This document shows, piece by piece, positions 18,295 to 26,172 of a stretch of 64,000 nt of DNA. Position 1 is the first letter of the stretch. Every line of letters begins with the position of its first letter. Below the pieces are notes generated by a model. It was not told where the DNA came from and ran no database searches. It saw only the letters and a list, made by a program, of their open reading frames with translations. This stretch comes from Muribaculum sp. GTDB taxonomy: Bacteria; Bacillota; Clostridia; Lachnospirales; Lachnospiraceae. Made by a program: the position numbers and the translations under genes. The DNA lies in assembly GCA_023663735.1 (NCBI GenBank), contig JAMPGV010000002.1, positions 62,001 through 126,000 of the forward strand. The letters are read 5' to 3'.

Positions 18295-19080
18295 CTAGGG
18301 GCGTATCGCCTCCACAAAGGACACCACCACCGTCTGCATCTCCTGAAAGATAAAATCGGCGGCTCCGGGCATCATCTGCACCGTGAGGAACAATACGCAG
18401 AGACCCGTCAGAATCTTTAACTGGATTCCCACCGCAAACATATTCATCTGCGGCGAAACCTTCGCCAGAATCCCCAGCGTCGCGTTGAGCAGCAAAATCA
18501 CGCAGAAAATGGGGAGTACAATCCGGAATCCGATAATCACATAGTCGCTCATAAACTTGATGATAGCGTCCAGCGCCAGCTCCCCCCGGAACACCATGCC
18601 TCCCACGGGAATCAACACGAACGTGTCCGCCAGAGCGCCCAGCAGATACCGGTACATCCCCGAGGCGATCAGCATCATGGTAAACGTATACTGATACAAA
18701 ATGCCGGTGATGCTGACCTGCTCCCTGCTGTTGGGATCCATCAGCGTCACCATCGACAACCCTGTCTCCATGTCGGCGATCGCACCCGCAAAATTCAGAA
18801 TGGCCATGCAGATATTGGAGCCAAACCCGATCAACAGTCCGGCCACGGCCTCTTTCATCACGATGACGGCATAGTCCATCACCGTCTCGTAGAGGATGGC
18901 CTCCGCCGGCGTGACCGCCTGATACAGAAGCGCGGACACGAAAACGCTCAAAGCCACCCGCACTCTGGCGGGCGTATTGTTCATGCTGAAAAAGGGGGCG
19001 ATAAATACAAAGCAGGACACTCTCACCAGAATCAGCAGAAAATATTCTAAATCGTACATGGAAAAGGATACATCTATCAT
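18295..19080 (-). CDS. fliR: flagellar export protein FliR
   Basis: 261 aa, six hydrophobic segments, with the family-typical MNNTPARVRVALSV near residue 32. FliR joins FliP and FliQ in the export channel core. Start ATG behind AGAAGGAAG. It is followed by flhB after a 78-bp gap; the two are fused in some clostridia but separate here. Confidence 0.95.
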   Translation of the reverse strand: MIDVSFSMYDLEYFLLILVRVSCFVFIAPFFSMNNTPARVRVALSVFVSALLYQAVTPAEAILYETVMDYAVIVMKEAVAGLLIGFGSNICMAILNFAGAIADMETGLSMVTLMDPNSREQVSITGILYQYTFTMMLIASGMYRYLLGALADTFVLIPVGGMVFRGELALDAIIKFMSDYVIIGFRIVLPIFCVILLLNATLGILAKVSPQMNMFAVGIQLKILTGLCVLFLTVQMMPGAADFIFQEMQTVVVSFVEAIRP

Positions 19081-19118
19081 GAATCAGGCTTCCTTCTCGT
19101 CCGTCTGACGATGACTGT

Positions 19119-19391
19119 CTAACGATGAATATAGAGACTGAAATCGCCCCAAAGCTGCGTAGTAAACTCCACCATCTTGGTCATCATCCATCCTCCCAGA
19201 AGGGAAAGCGCCAGAAACACACAGACAATCTTCGGCACAAAGGTCAGGGTCTGCTCCTGAATGGACGTCACCGTCTGGAAGATACTGATCACCAATCCCA
19301 CAACCAAGGATACCAGAAGCACCGGCAGGGACACCTGAATAATCAGAAACAACGCATTGTTGGTCATCTCCGTAACCGCGTCTATCGTCAT
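19119..19391 (-). CDS. fliQ: flagellar export protein FliQ
   Basis: 90 aa, two membrane hairpin segments (ALFLIIQVSLPVLLVSLVVG and a second around residues 50-70), with the conserved SIFQTVTSIQEQTLTFVPK between them. It forms the FliPQR channel of the export gate. GGGAGG precedes the ATG; it is 14 bp downstream of fliP. Confidence 0.96.
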   Translation of the reverse strand: MTIDAVTEMTNNALFLIIQVSLPVLLVSLVVGLVISIFQTVTSIQEQTLTFVPKIVCVFLALSLLGGWMMTKMVEFTTQLWGDFSLYIHR

Positions 19392-19405
19392 CTTCTATCC
19401 TCCCG

Positions 19406-20317
19406 TCAGTAAAACGTCATGACAAGCTGGCCGATGATCAAAGCCCAGCCGTCAGCCATGACAAACAGCAGTATCTTAAAAGGCATGGAGACCGTCGTCG
19501 GCGGCAGCATCATCATGCCCATGCTCATCAGCGTGGACGCCACCACCATGTCAATTACAATAAACGGAATATAGATCATAAACCCGATCCAGAACGCAGT
19601 CCGCAGCTCACTGATCATGAAGCTGGGAACCAGCACGGAATTGGGGATGGTCTCGATATCCCCGTCCCACTCCTGCCCTGAGATCTCCACAAACAGCTCC
19701 ACATCCTTCAGCTGGGTCTGCGGATACATAAACTCCCTAAGCGGTTTCATGGCCAGCTCCAGAGCCTCCTCCTGTTCAATCTCCCCCTCGTTAAAGGGTT
19801 TGATCGCCTGTTCGTTGATCTGGGTGATCGTAGGCTCCATAATAAAAAACGTGAGGATCAAGGCCAGACCGATCAAAATCTGGTTGGGCGGAGCGGTCTG
19901 GGTATTCAGCGCAGCTCTGGTAAAATGCAGCACAATGATGATCCTCGTAAAGGAGGTCATCATAATCACCAGAATCGGCGCAATCGAGATCAAAGTCAAA
20001 GTCAGCAGGATGCGCAGCGTACCGTTTAACTGCCCGTTGTCTCCGTTGACGGTCAGTGTCACCGTATTCACCGTGTTGAGCTGATTCAGCTCGTCCGGCG
20101 TCTGAGCCGTCCCCGCAGGATTGATGATCGTAGACTCGATGGTATCTCCCGTAAGCCTGTGGTCATCCTCCGCCGCGTAGACCTTGATCCCGGCTCCCAT
20201 TCCCGTATGAATGCACAATATGCCTACCGTAACCAGCAGGCACACCAAAAGGAAAAAGCCTTTGACGGCTTTTTCCTTTTTCCGTATTTGTTTTCCAGCT
20301 CGTTTGAATCTCTTCAT
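19406..20317 (-). CDS. fliP: flagellar export protein FliP
   Basis: 303 aa. A basic N-terminus and a signal-like hydrophobic segment (VKGFFLLVCLLVTVGILCI) are followed by the FliP core (LILTFFIMEPTITQINEQAI and the C-terminal membrane hairpin). It is the main subunit of the FliPQR export channel. The ATG overlaps the fliO stop (ATGA). Codons 13-24 lie in a perfect 14-bp inverted repeat (20247-20280) that could act on transcription or translation. Confidence 0.97.
   Translation of the reverse strand: MKRFKRAGKQIRKKEKAVKGFFLLVCLLVTVGILCIHTGMGAGIKVYAAEDDHRLTGDTIESTIINPAGTAQTPDELNQLNTVNTVTLTVNGDNGQLNGTLRILLTLTLISIAPILVIMMTSFTRIIIVLHFTRAALNTQTAPPNQILIGLALILTFFIMEPTITQINEQAIKPFNEGEIEQEEALELAMKPLREFMYPQTQLKDVELFVEISGQEWDGDIETIPNSVLVPSFMISELRTAFWIGFMIYIPFIVIDMVVASTLMSMGMMMLPPTTVSMPFKILLFVMADGWALIIGQLVMTFY
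20247..20280 (-). promoter_or_regulatory. perfect 14-bp hairpin inside the 5' coding end of fliP
   Basis: On the minus strand AAAAGGAAAAAGCC (20267-20280) pairs with GGCTTTTTCCTTTT (20247-20260) around a 6-base loop GTCAAA. The 3' arm ends in a T-tract, so it has the look of an intrinsic terminator, although it lies 37-70 nt inside fliP. It could act as an attenuator, RNA-processing site or ribosome pause; none of these is shown. Confidence 0.7.
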
Positions 20318-20694
20318 TCGTCACTGTCCTTTGATTTCCTTTGGCCACTGGAATCCATTTTTATGGTTTTCTCCAACAACTCCCGAAAGCTTGTCCGATT
20401 CGGGGCGGCATCCTGAGAACGCAGTTGTTCTCCTGACACCTCTCCCAGCATTGTCACCGTGTCTTTACATACCGCGATGGCCAGATAGGTCTCTCCCACC
20501 CGCACCAGCTGTATGTATTTATTATTGGCAATACGGGAGGTTTCGATTACCTCGATATTGCAGTTGGCATTCTGCAGCTTTTGATAATTCGCCATCCACT
20601 TGGTAACCCACGCAGTGATACCCAGCACCAAGACGAAAATCACCAGCACGGACAGAAACTGCGCATAGCTTCCCGCCGTCAGGAGTATGCTCAT
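20314..20694 (-). CDS. fliO: flagellar biosynthesis protein FliO
   Basis: 126 aa. A short periplasmic/extracytoplasmic N-terminus, one membrane segment (LVIFVLVLGITAWVTKWM), then a cytoplasmic domain (NCNIEVIETSRIANNKYIQL) typical of FliO, which helps assemble the FliP ring. It overlaps cheY by one base and fliP by four, so the three are translationally coupled. Confidence 0.92.
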   Translation of the reverse strand: MSILLTAGSYAQFLSVLVIFVLVLGITAWVTKWMANYQKLQNANCNIEVIETSRIANNKYIQLVRVGETYLAIAVCKDTVTMLGEVSGEQLRSQDAAPNRTSFRELLEKTIKMDSSGQRKSKDSDE

Positions 20695-21056
20695 TATCCC
20701 ACGACCTTCTTGACCGCCTCAATAACGCGGTCAGGCTGGAACGGTTTCACGATAAAGTCCTTCGCCCCCGACTGAATGGCCTCGATAACCATCGCCTGCT
20801 GACCCATTGCGGAACACATGATCACCATCGCCCCGGAGTCCAGCTTCTTGATCTCCTTGAGAGCCTGAATGCCGTCCATCTCGGGCATGGTGATATCCAT
20901 CAGCACCAGATCCGGATTCAGCTCCTTGTACTTCTCTACCGCTTTCTGTCCATTCTCCGCCTCCCCTGCCACATTGTAGCCGTTTTTGGAGAGAATGTCC
21001 TTAATCATCATTCTCATAAATGCTGCATCGTCACAGATTAAAATATTTTTTGCCAT
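20694..21056 (-). CDS. cheY: chemotaxis response regulator CheY
   Basis: 120 aa single receiver domain. The acidic pocket is CDDAAF near residues 8-12, the phospho-acceptor is Asp54 (LVLMDITMPEMDG), and the conserved Lys is in FIVKPF near residue 104. CheY-P binds the FliM/FliY N-terminal peptides to set rotation. It sits between fliY and fliO as in B. subtilis, with GGAGG before the ATG and a plausible internal promoter upstream. Confidence 0.97.
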   Translation of the reverse strand: MAKNILICDDAAFMRMMIKDILSKNGYNVAGEAENGQKAVEKYKELNPDLVLMDITMPEMDGIQALKEIKKLDSGAMVIMCSAMGQQAMVIEAIQSGAKDFIVKPFQPDRVIEAVKKVVG

Positions 21057-21089
21057 CTCTTTTCCTCCATTGGTTATGACGCTATATTA

Positions 21090-21119
21090 AGTATATCATA
21101 AATCCGACAGTTTTGTCAG
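21090..21119 (-). promoter_or_regulatory. possible internal sigma-A promoter before cheY
   Basis: CTGACA (21114-21119) and TATACT (21090-21095) are 18 bp apart on the minus strand, with a TG extended -10. Each hexamer matches five of six consensus bases. It lies in the 66-bp gap between fliY and cheY and could give extra expression of cheY and downstream genes. The evidence is sequence match only. Confidence 0.45.
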
Positions 21120-21122
21120 CCA

Positions 21123-22427
21123 CTATTTAATAATTTCTGTGACTCGAATGCCGAAACTCTCTTCAATTACAACAACCTCACCTTTGGCAACAAATTTCCC
21201 GTTGACCAGCACATCGATAGGCTCGCCTGCAATACGGTCAAGCTCGATGATGGTTCCCGGTGAAAAATCGAGAATTTCCGAGATGGACTTGCTGGTGCGC
21301 CCCAGTTCTACCGTCACTTCCAAAGGCACATCCATAATCAGTCCGATATTTTCCTGCCCGGCAAAACCTGCCATATCCCCGGAGAAACTCTGAAACTGCG
21401 CCGGCTGCACATTCACGTTCTGCATCGGCATCATGCCCGGCATCATTCCCATACCCGGCATTCCCTGCATCGGCATCCCTTGCATCGGCATTCCCTGCAT
21501 CGGCATCCCTTGCATGGGCATTCCCTGCATTGGCATCCCTTGCATCGGCATCATGCCCATACCGCCCTGTGGAGCCATGCCGCCCATATCTGCCATGCCG
21601 CCCATGCTTCCCATGTCCGCCGCGGGCGTTGTTGCCGGGATCGGAGCAGGTTCCGGAGCTGCAGGTTCCGGCGTGGGCGTGGGCGTGGCCGCCATCTGAT
21701 TGTGCATGAAGGTGTCCACCACCTTCTGGGCGAAGTCGATGGGGTAGAGCTGCATGATCGTGCTGTCCACCAGCGTGTCGATCTGCATACGGAACGATAT
21801 CTTTACGAATGTCCCGCCCAGAAAAGGAGAAATCTCCGCCCCGGACTTGATCTTAGTCAGATCAAGCAGCGTAGCGTCAGGCGGGCTGATGTCGATCATC
21901 GTATTCAGCATGGTCGAAAGGGAAGTCGCCGCCGATCCCATCATCTGGTTCATGGCCTCTGAGATTGCGCTCAGATGAAGCTCGCCCAGCTCCCCGTCCG
22001 TGTTGGTTCCGTCTCCGCCCATCATCAGGTCGGTAATGACTTTCACGTCATGTTCTTTCAGCACCAGAATATTCGTGCCGTCCAGTCCCATGGTGTACTT
22101 GATCTGGATAAACACGCAGGGCTTCTCGTACATATCCAGCAGGCTGTCCCATCTCGCCAGTTCTACTTCCGGCGTCGTGATGTTTACCTTGCGGTTTACC
22201 AGAGAGTACAGGGTCGTCGCCGAAGACCCCATACTGATGTTGGCGACTTCGCCGATGGCGTCCTTCGACACGTCATCCAGCGTCTCTGTATCGCCCGCAT
22301 TCCCTGCCGAGCCGCCGGGATCCGCTCCGGCGGAGCTGTCCGCCTGTCCCTCTCCCGATGTATCTTCCGACAGATCCATACCGTTCAACAGGGCACTGAT
22401 CTCGTCCTGAGAAAGCATTCCGTCCAT
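21123..22427 (-). CDS. fliY: flagellar switch/CheY-P phosphatase FliY
   Basis: 434 aa. The N-terminal MLSQDEISALLNGM is a FliM-like CheY-P binding peptide. The CheC-like central domain has two E-x-x-N sites (EVANISMGSSATTL and EAMNQMMGSAATSL), then a Pro/Ala and Met/Gly-rich linker with a pentapeptide repeat, and a C-terminal FliN domain (VPLEVTVELGRTSKSI, DFSPGTIIELDRI). FliY forms the C-ring base and dephosphorylates CheY-P at the motor. It is 3 bp downstream of fliM. Confidence 0.96.
   Translation of the reverse strand: MDGMLSQDEISALLNGMDLSEDTSGEGQADSSAGADPGGSAGNAGDTETLDDVSKDAIGEVANISMGSSATTLYSLVNRKVNITTPEVELARWDSLLDMYEKPCVFIQIKYTMGLDGTNILVLKEHDVKVITDLMMGGDGTNTDGELGELHLSAISEAMNQMMGSAATSLSTMLNTMIDISPPDATLLDLTKIKSGAEISPFLGGTFVKISFRMQIDTLVDSTIMQLYPIDFAQKVVDTFMHNQMAATPTPTPEPAAPEPAPIPATTPAADMGSMGGMADMGGMAPQGGMGMMPMQGMPMQGMPMQGMPMQGMPMQGMPMQGMPGMGMMPGMMPMQNVNVQPAQFQSFSGDMAGFAGQENIGLIMDVPLEVTVELGRTSKSISEILDFSPGTIIELDRIAGEPIDVLVNGKFVAKGEVVVIEESFGIRVTEIIK
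21430..21560 (-). repeat. 15-bp tandem repeat in the fliY linker
   Basis: On the plus strand the 15-bp unit tgcatcggcatnccn recurs about six to seven times, encoding the pentapeptide M-Q-G-M-P in frame. Some units differ by single silent-type changes (atcggc versus atgggc or attggc). The array lies in the flexible linker between the CheC-like and FliN domains, so copy number changes would alter linker length without shifting the frame. Confidence 0.9.
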
Positions 22428-22430
22428 CTT

Positions 22431-23411
22431 TTAATCCTCCTCTCTGATTACCGACGTGATCCGGACCGCATAAGAATCTTTGTTGGAACCGGGTAAAGCG
22501 GTAAACTTTCTGATATTTCCTACATAAATATTCATGTCGTTGTCTACCTTGGAATCCAGACGGATGCAGTCGCCCACCTGCAGATTCATGAAATCTCCCA
22601 CGGAGATCTTGCTCCTTCCAAGCACTGCCTTGACCGGCACATCCACCTTCCGGATCATCGCTTCTATATAAGCTTCATAATTCTCATCATGCTTCTCCTG
22701 CATAGAGGCGAACCAGAACTTCGTGTTCAGTCTGTCCATCACGTCCTCCAGCGTAAAGAACGGAAGACAGATATTGACAAGTCCCTCCACGTCCCCGATT
22801 TTCAGATTCATCGTAACAATGGCGATCATATCGTTCGGCGCAATGATCTGAGCGAACTGCGGGTTCGTCTCCACCCGGTTCAAAACCGGCGCAATCTCCA
22901 GCACGTTCTTCCATGGTTCCCGCAGAAGCTGGGTCAGCATGATCAGAATTTTCTGGATAATGGAAAGCTCGATCTCGGAGAATTCCCTGCTCTTCTCCAG
23001 CGGCACTCCCATACCTCCCAGCATCCGATCCAGCATTGCGTATGCCAGATTGGTAGACATATCTATAATAATGGTACCGTTCAACGGGGCAAAATTGATG
23101 ATCCCCAGTATCACGGGATTCGATAAAGCGTTTGTAAACTCACTGAAAGTCAAAGTCTCGGAACTGGTCACCGCCACCTGCACATTGTTCCGCAGGTATA
23201 CCGGAAGATTCGTGGACACGAGACGCCCGTAATGCTCGAAGATAATCTCCAGCGTCCTCAGATGCTCCTTGGAGAACTTGGTCGGTCGGCTGAAGTCATA
23301 GTTCTTTACTTTCTTCTCGTCGCCGCCCTGCATCTGTTCTTCATCCAGCTCGCCGCTTGCCATCATTGCGAGCAGATTGTCTATTTCACTCTGTGAAAGG
23401 ACTTCACCCAC
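22431..23411 (-). CDS. fliM: flagellar motor switch protein FliM
   Basis: 326 aa with a GTG start behind GGAGGTGAGG. The N-terminal EVLSQSEIDNLLAMM is the CheY-P binding peptide; the middle domain shows GGMGVPLEKSREFSEIE and the C-terminal domain is FliN-like (AVLGRSKISVGDFMNLQVGD). It forms the C-ring with FliG and FliY. It precedes fliY as in Bacillus. Confidence 0.97.
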   Translation of the reverse strand: MGEVLSQSEIDNLLAMMASGELDEEQMQGGDEKKVKNYDFSRPTKFSKEHLRTLEIIFEHYGRLVSTNLPVYLRNNVQVAVTSSETLTFSEFTNALSNPVILGIINFAPLNGTIIIDMSTNLAYAMLDRMLGGMGVPLEKSREFSEIELSIIQKILIMLTQLLREPWKNVLEIAPVLNRVETNPQFAQIIAPNDMIAIVTMNLKIGDVEGLVNICLPFFTLEDVMDRLNTKFWFASMQEKHDENYEAYIEAMIRKVDVPVKAVLGRSKISVGDFMNLQVGDCIRLDSKVDNDMNIYVGNIRKFTALPGSNKDSYAVRITSVIREED

Positions 23412-23453
23412 AAGCCCTCACCTCCTTTATACGGTCTCGGCTGCCGGCCCGCA

Positions 23454-24005
23454 TCAGCCATATTTTACTTCGCTGATGGAGACTTTGTAGATGAAATCGC
23501 TCTGATACAGCTCCTGCACGGCGGCCAGAATCTCCGCCTTCAATCCCTCCAGACCCGCGTCCGCCTGAATCTCCGACGCGGTATGTCTGCTGACAACGGT
23601 GAAAATTGCATCCTTAATCAATTCTTCCCGCTCTGCCATGGCCTCATCCGTACCATTTTTCTTAAAATCTTTATTCTTCGTGTTCATGGACAAGGACACA
23701 TTGCATATCATATATCCCTGCTTGGTCTCCTGTCTGCCGTTTGCGTCCGTCACGATCTCGGGCGCAAGAGGCATGGTCATGGAGCTGGCGATGGCGTACA
23801 CCTGCGTATCCGCCAGAGAAACGGCCTCCGCCGCTCCCTCCTGTCCCGGGGGCGTAAGCTCCAGATTCAGCGCCAGCGCGATATTTCCCACCAGATTGGC
23901 CACCTTCTTGTTGGTGCTGGTAACGTTGAACATCATCACCGCAGTCAGAATGATGTTTACTAACAACAGAGCCAAAATAATGATCGACAACATGTTCTTT
24001 TTCAT
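23454..24005 (-). CDS. fliL: flagellar basal body-associated protein FliL
   Basis: 183 aa with one N-terminal membrane segment (LSIIILALLLVNIILTAVMM) and an extracytoplasmic domain ending YQSDFIYKVSISEVKYG, in the family's usual place just before fliM. FliL surrounds and stabilises the MotAB stator. An extra N-terminal extracytoplasmic section of about 40 residues precedes the conserved part. Sequence conservation is modest; position supports the call. Confidence 0.85.
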   Translation of the reverse strand: MKKNMLSIIILALLLVNIILTAVMMFNVTSTNKKVANLVGNIALALNLELTPPGQEGAAEAVSLADTQVYAIASSMTMPLAPEIVTDANGRQETKQGYMICNVSLSMNTKNKDFKKNGTDEAMAEREELIKDAIFTVVSRHTASEIQADAGLEGLKAEILAAVQELYQSDFIYKVSISEVKYG

Positions 24006-24101
24006 CTTAAACCTCTTTCCATATCCTTATGATTCCCAGTCTTTTCATTTAGGGTTCCATTCGGGTTCCCGTTTCAATCCTGTTCCTGCCCGCATGGCGG
24101 A

Positions 24102-24923
24102 TCAAGGATTGTAAATTCTGATTTCCACGCGCCTGTTCTTGCTCCTGCCCTCCGCCGTGGAGTTGTCGGCAATCGGTATGCGCTCTCCCATTCCCGCATG
24201 TCTGAGTCTGGAGACGTCGAGCAGCGTGTTCTCCGAGAGATAATAGAATACCGACAGCGCTCTCGCACTGGAAAGCTCCTCATTGCTGGCGTACCGGGAG
24301 CTGCTGATCGGCACATTGTCCGTATGCCCCTCGATCTCGACGGTACCCTGCGCATAGCGTTCCAGAATCCGCCCCACCTGATCCAGCACTTCGAGAGATT
24401 CCTGCTTGAGGTCACCGCTTCCCGAGTCAAACAGGAGCGCTCCCTTCATGGTGAGTTCCACATACTGCGCGGTAAAATTCACATCAATCTGATCCGAGAG
24501 ACTGCTCTCGCCCACCGCTTCCTCCACCAGCTCCGCCAGCTCCTCATTGTCCTGAAGCTGCTTTTGTTCCAGCGCGTCCTGCAGGATCTGCACATCTCCG
24601 GAATTGATATATTGTTCCAGATTGTCCTCGGGCGAATCCGCATCGGAAAGTTTTCCCGTGCTGTTGATATACTCGTCGAGTTCGTTCAGCTGACTCACGC
24701 CGTTGCTGATCAAGATGCCGTCGCCGATGGCCGTCGCGCCGCCGTTGAACACGCTGAACGTGTTATTCATGGAAGCCACAAGTTCCGCCCACTTTGATTC
24801 CTCGATTGTAGACATGGAAAACAGGAGTACGAAGAAACAAAGCAAAAGGTTCATCAGATCGCTAAAAGTGTTCATCCACGCCGGTGACCCGGCTGGGGGC
24901 GCATCTTCCTTTCTCTTTGCCAC
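24102..24923 (-). CDS. motB: flagellar stator protein MotB
   Basis: 273 aa. The GTG start follows the motA stop directly, with GGTGAGGAG inside the end of motA. A single membrane segment contains the proton/ion-channel Asp (FSDLMNLLLCFFVLLFSM), followed by a plug/linker of about 120 residues and a C-terminal OmpA-like peptidoglycan-binding domain (IEGHTDNVPISSSRY, RRVEIRIYNP). It anchors the stator to the wall. Confidence 0.96.
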   Translation of the reverse strand: MAKRKEDAPPAGSPAWMNTFSDLMNLLLCFFVLLFSMSTIEESKWAELVASMNNTFSVFNGGATAIGDGILISNGVSQLNELDEYINSTGKLSDADSPEDNLEQYINSGDVQILQDALEQKQLQDNEELAELVEEAVGESSLSDQIDVNFTAQYVELTMKGALLFDSGSGDLKQESLEVLDQVGRILERYAQGTVEIEGHTDNVPISSSRYASNEELSSARALSVFYYLSENTLLDVSRLRHAGMGERIPIADNSTAEGRSKNRRVEIRIYNP

Positions 24924-25712
24924 TTACTCCTCACCTCCCGCTTCCTCGCTGCTCTCCCGATCCTTAGGTGCAAGGAAGGATTTCAGCTTCTCCTCGATTA
25001 CGCGGGGGTTTTCTCCGGCCTGAATGGACAGAAGGCCTTCAATCATAACCTCCTTCATCATCATCTCCGTGGCGTTGTGCGCCTTCAGTTTATTGGAGAC
25101 GGGTATGCACACCCAGTTTGCAAGCAGTGATCCGTACAATGTCGTAATCAGCGCAACCGCCATTGCAGGTCCGATGGCGCTGGCGTCGGCCATGTTATTC
25201 AGCATGTTTACCAGTCCCACCAGCGTACCGATCATACCCCAGGCAGGACCCATGGAACCCAGAACATCCCACAAATTAATCAAATTCTTATGTCTGCCCT
25301 CTATACTGACAAGCTCTGTCTCCATGATGGCGCGCACCAGATCCGGGTCGGTACCGTCCACAATCAGAAGAATACCCTTCTTCAGGAACGCCTCGTCCAG
25401 ATCCGCTGCCGCTTCCTCCAATGAAAGAAGCCCCTCTTTCCGGGCCACATTCGACAGCTCGATGATTTTCTTAATGACTTCGGGTGTGTCCAGTGTCGGC
25501 ATCTTAAAAATCAGTGTGAAGCTCTTAAGGCCTGCGATAAAGTCCGGCAGCGTAAACGAACAGAGTGTTGCTCCCAGCGCGCCGCCGAAGGTAATCAGCG
25601 CAGACGCAGGATCCAGATAACTGCCCACACCGCTTATGCCGGCATTAGAAATGATACCGAATACCAACATGGCAAAACCAAAGATCAGTCCAACTAACGA
25701 TGCAATATCCAC
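24924..25712 (-). CDS. motA: flagellar stator protein MotA
   Basis: 262 aa, four membrane segments (first: SLVGLIFGFAMLVFGII), a cytoplasmic loop with the torque-generating charged helices, and the conserved SMGPAWGMIGTLVGLVNML near residues 153-171. It forms the stator with MotB, which it abuts. Insertion of motAB between flbD and fliL is unlike B. subtilis, where motAB is a separate operon, but is common in clostridia. Confidence 0.97.
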   Translation of the reverse strand: MDIASLVGLIFGFAMLVFGIISNAGISGVGSYLDPASALITFGGALGATLCSFTLPDFIAGLKSFTLIFKMPTLDTPEVIKKIIELSNVARKEGLLSLEEAAADLDEAFLKKGILLIVDGTDPDLVRAIMETELVSIEGRHKNLINLWDVLGSMGPAWGMIGTLVGLVNMLNNMADASAIGPAMAVALITTLYGSLLANWVCIPVSNKLKAHNATEMMMKEVMIEGLLSIQAGENPRVIEEKLKSFLAPKDRESSEEAGGEE

Positions 25713-25746
25713 AACCTATCACCTAACCATTCCGCAATTTTCATAA

Positions 25747-25932
25747 TTATTCTGCAAGAATACCCTTTCGATACAATTCTACTAAATTTTTTATCTCTTG
25801 TCTACTTTCTTTTACAATTATTTTTTTCCCTGTGGTCAAAGTCAGCACGGTATCGGGGGTTTCCTCCACAATTTCCAATAAATGGGGGTTTACCAAAATC
25901 CTTGTGCCGTTCAATTTTGTCACTTCTATCAT
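25747..25932 (-). CDS. flbD: flagellar protein FlbD (YlzI-like)
   Basis: 61 aa. The sequence MIEVTKLNGTRILVNPHLLE, then TPDTVLTLTTGKKIIVKES, is the compact FlbD/YlzI family found between flgE and motA or fliL in Firmicutes and spirochaetes. It is probably a small assembly factor; its action is not established. Upstream lies a stable hairpin (25959-25992). Confidence 0.93.
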   Translation of the reverse strand: MIEVTKLNGTRILVNPHLLEIVEETPDTVLTLTTGKKIIVKESRQEIKNLVELYRKGILAE

Positions 25933-25958
25933 CTCGTCGCCCTCGCCTATATGGATTT

Positions 25959-25992
25959 AAGGGACGGAAAATAAGTCCTCTTTCCGCCCCTT
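25959..25992 (-). promoter_or_regulatory. 12-bp hairpin between flgE and flbD
   Basis: In the minus-strand transcript AAGGGGCGGAAA pairs with TTTCCGTCCCTT across a 10-nt loop, with one G-U pair. No T-run follows, so it is unlikely to be a full terminator. It could be an mRNA processing or stabilising element separating flgE from the downstream stator and switch genes. The rest of this 225-bp gap holds only AT-rich sequence and the repeat next to flgE. Confidence 0.55.
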
Positions 25993-26085
25993 TTATTGAA
26001 TTCTCCATTTTTTAATGACGTTTTTCCGAATTTTTAGTGAATTAAATATATTATTCTAAAAATTCCGTCATTTCATCTGATCTCC

Positions 26086-26172
26086 TTAGAATTTCACCTC
26101 TTCAGAACTTTATTTCTTCAGAATTTTATCTCTTCAGAACCTTACCTCTTCAGAATTTTATCTCTTCAGATT
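26086..26172 (-). repeat. tandem ~16-bp repeats copied from the 3' end of flgE
   Basis: Starting in the last codons of flgE, the minus strand carries about five units of TTCTGAAGAGRTAARR. The first unit supplies the CTG AAG AGA TAA end of flgE (Leu-Lys-Arg-stop); the others lie after the stop and several repeat it. They decay with distance (last unit TTCTAAGGAG). Confidence 0.85.

Noticed and set aside
24006..24101. Small gene between motB and fliL
   Set aside because: No frame with a ribosome site; only a spacer with repeated ggaac words.
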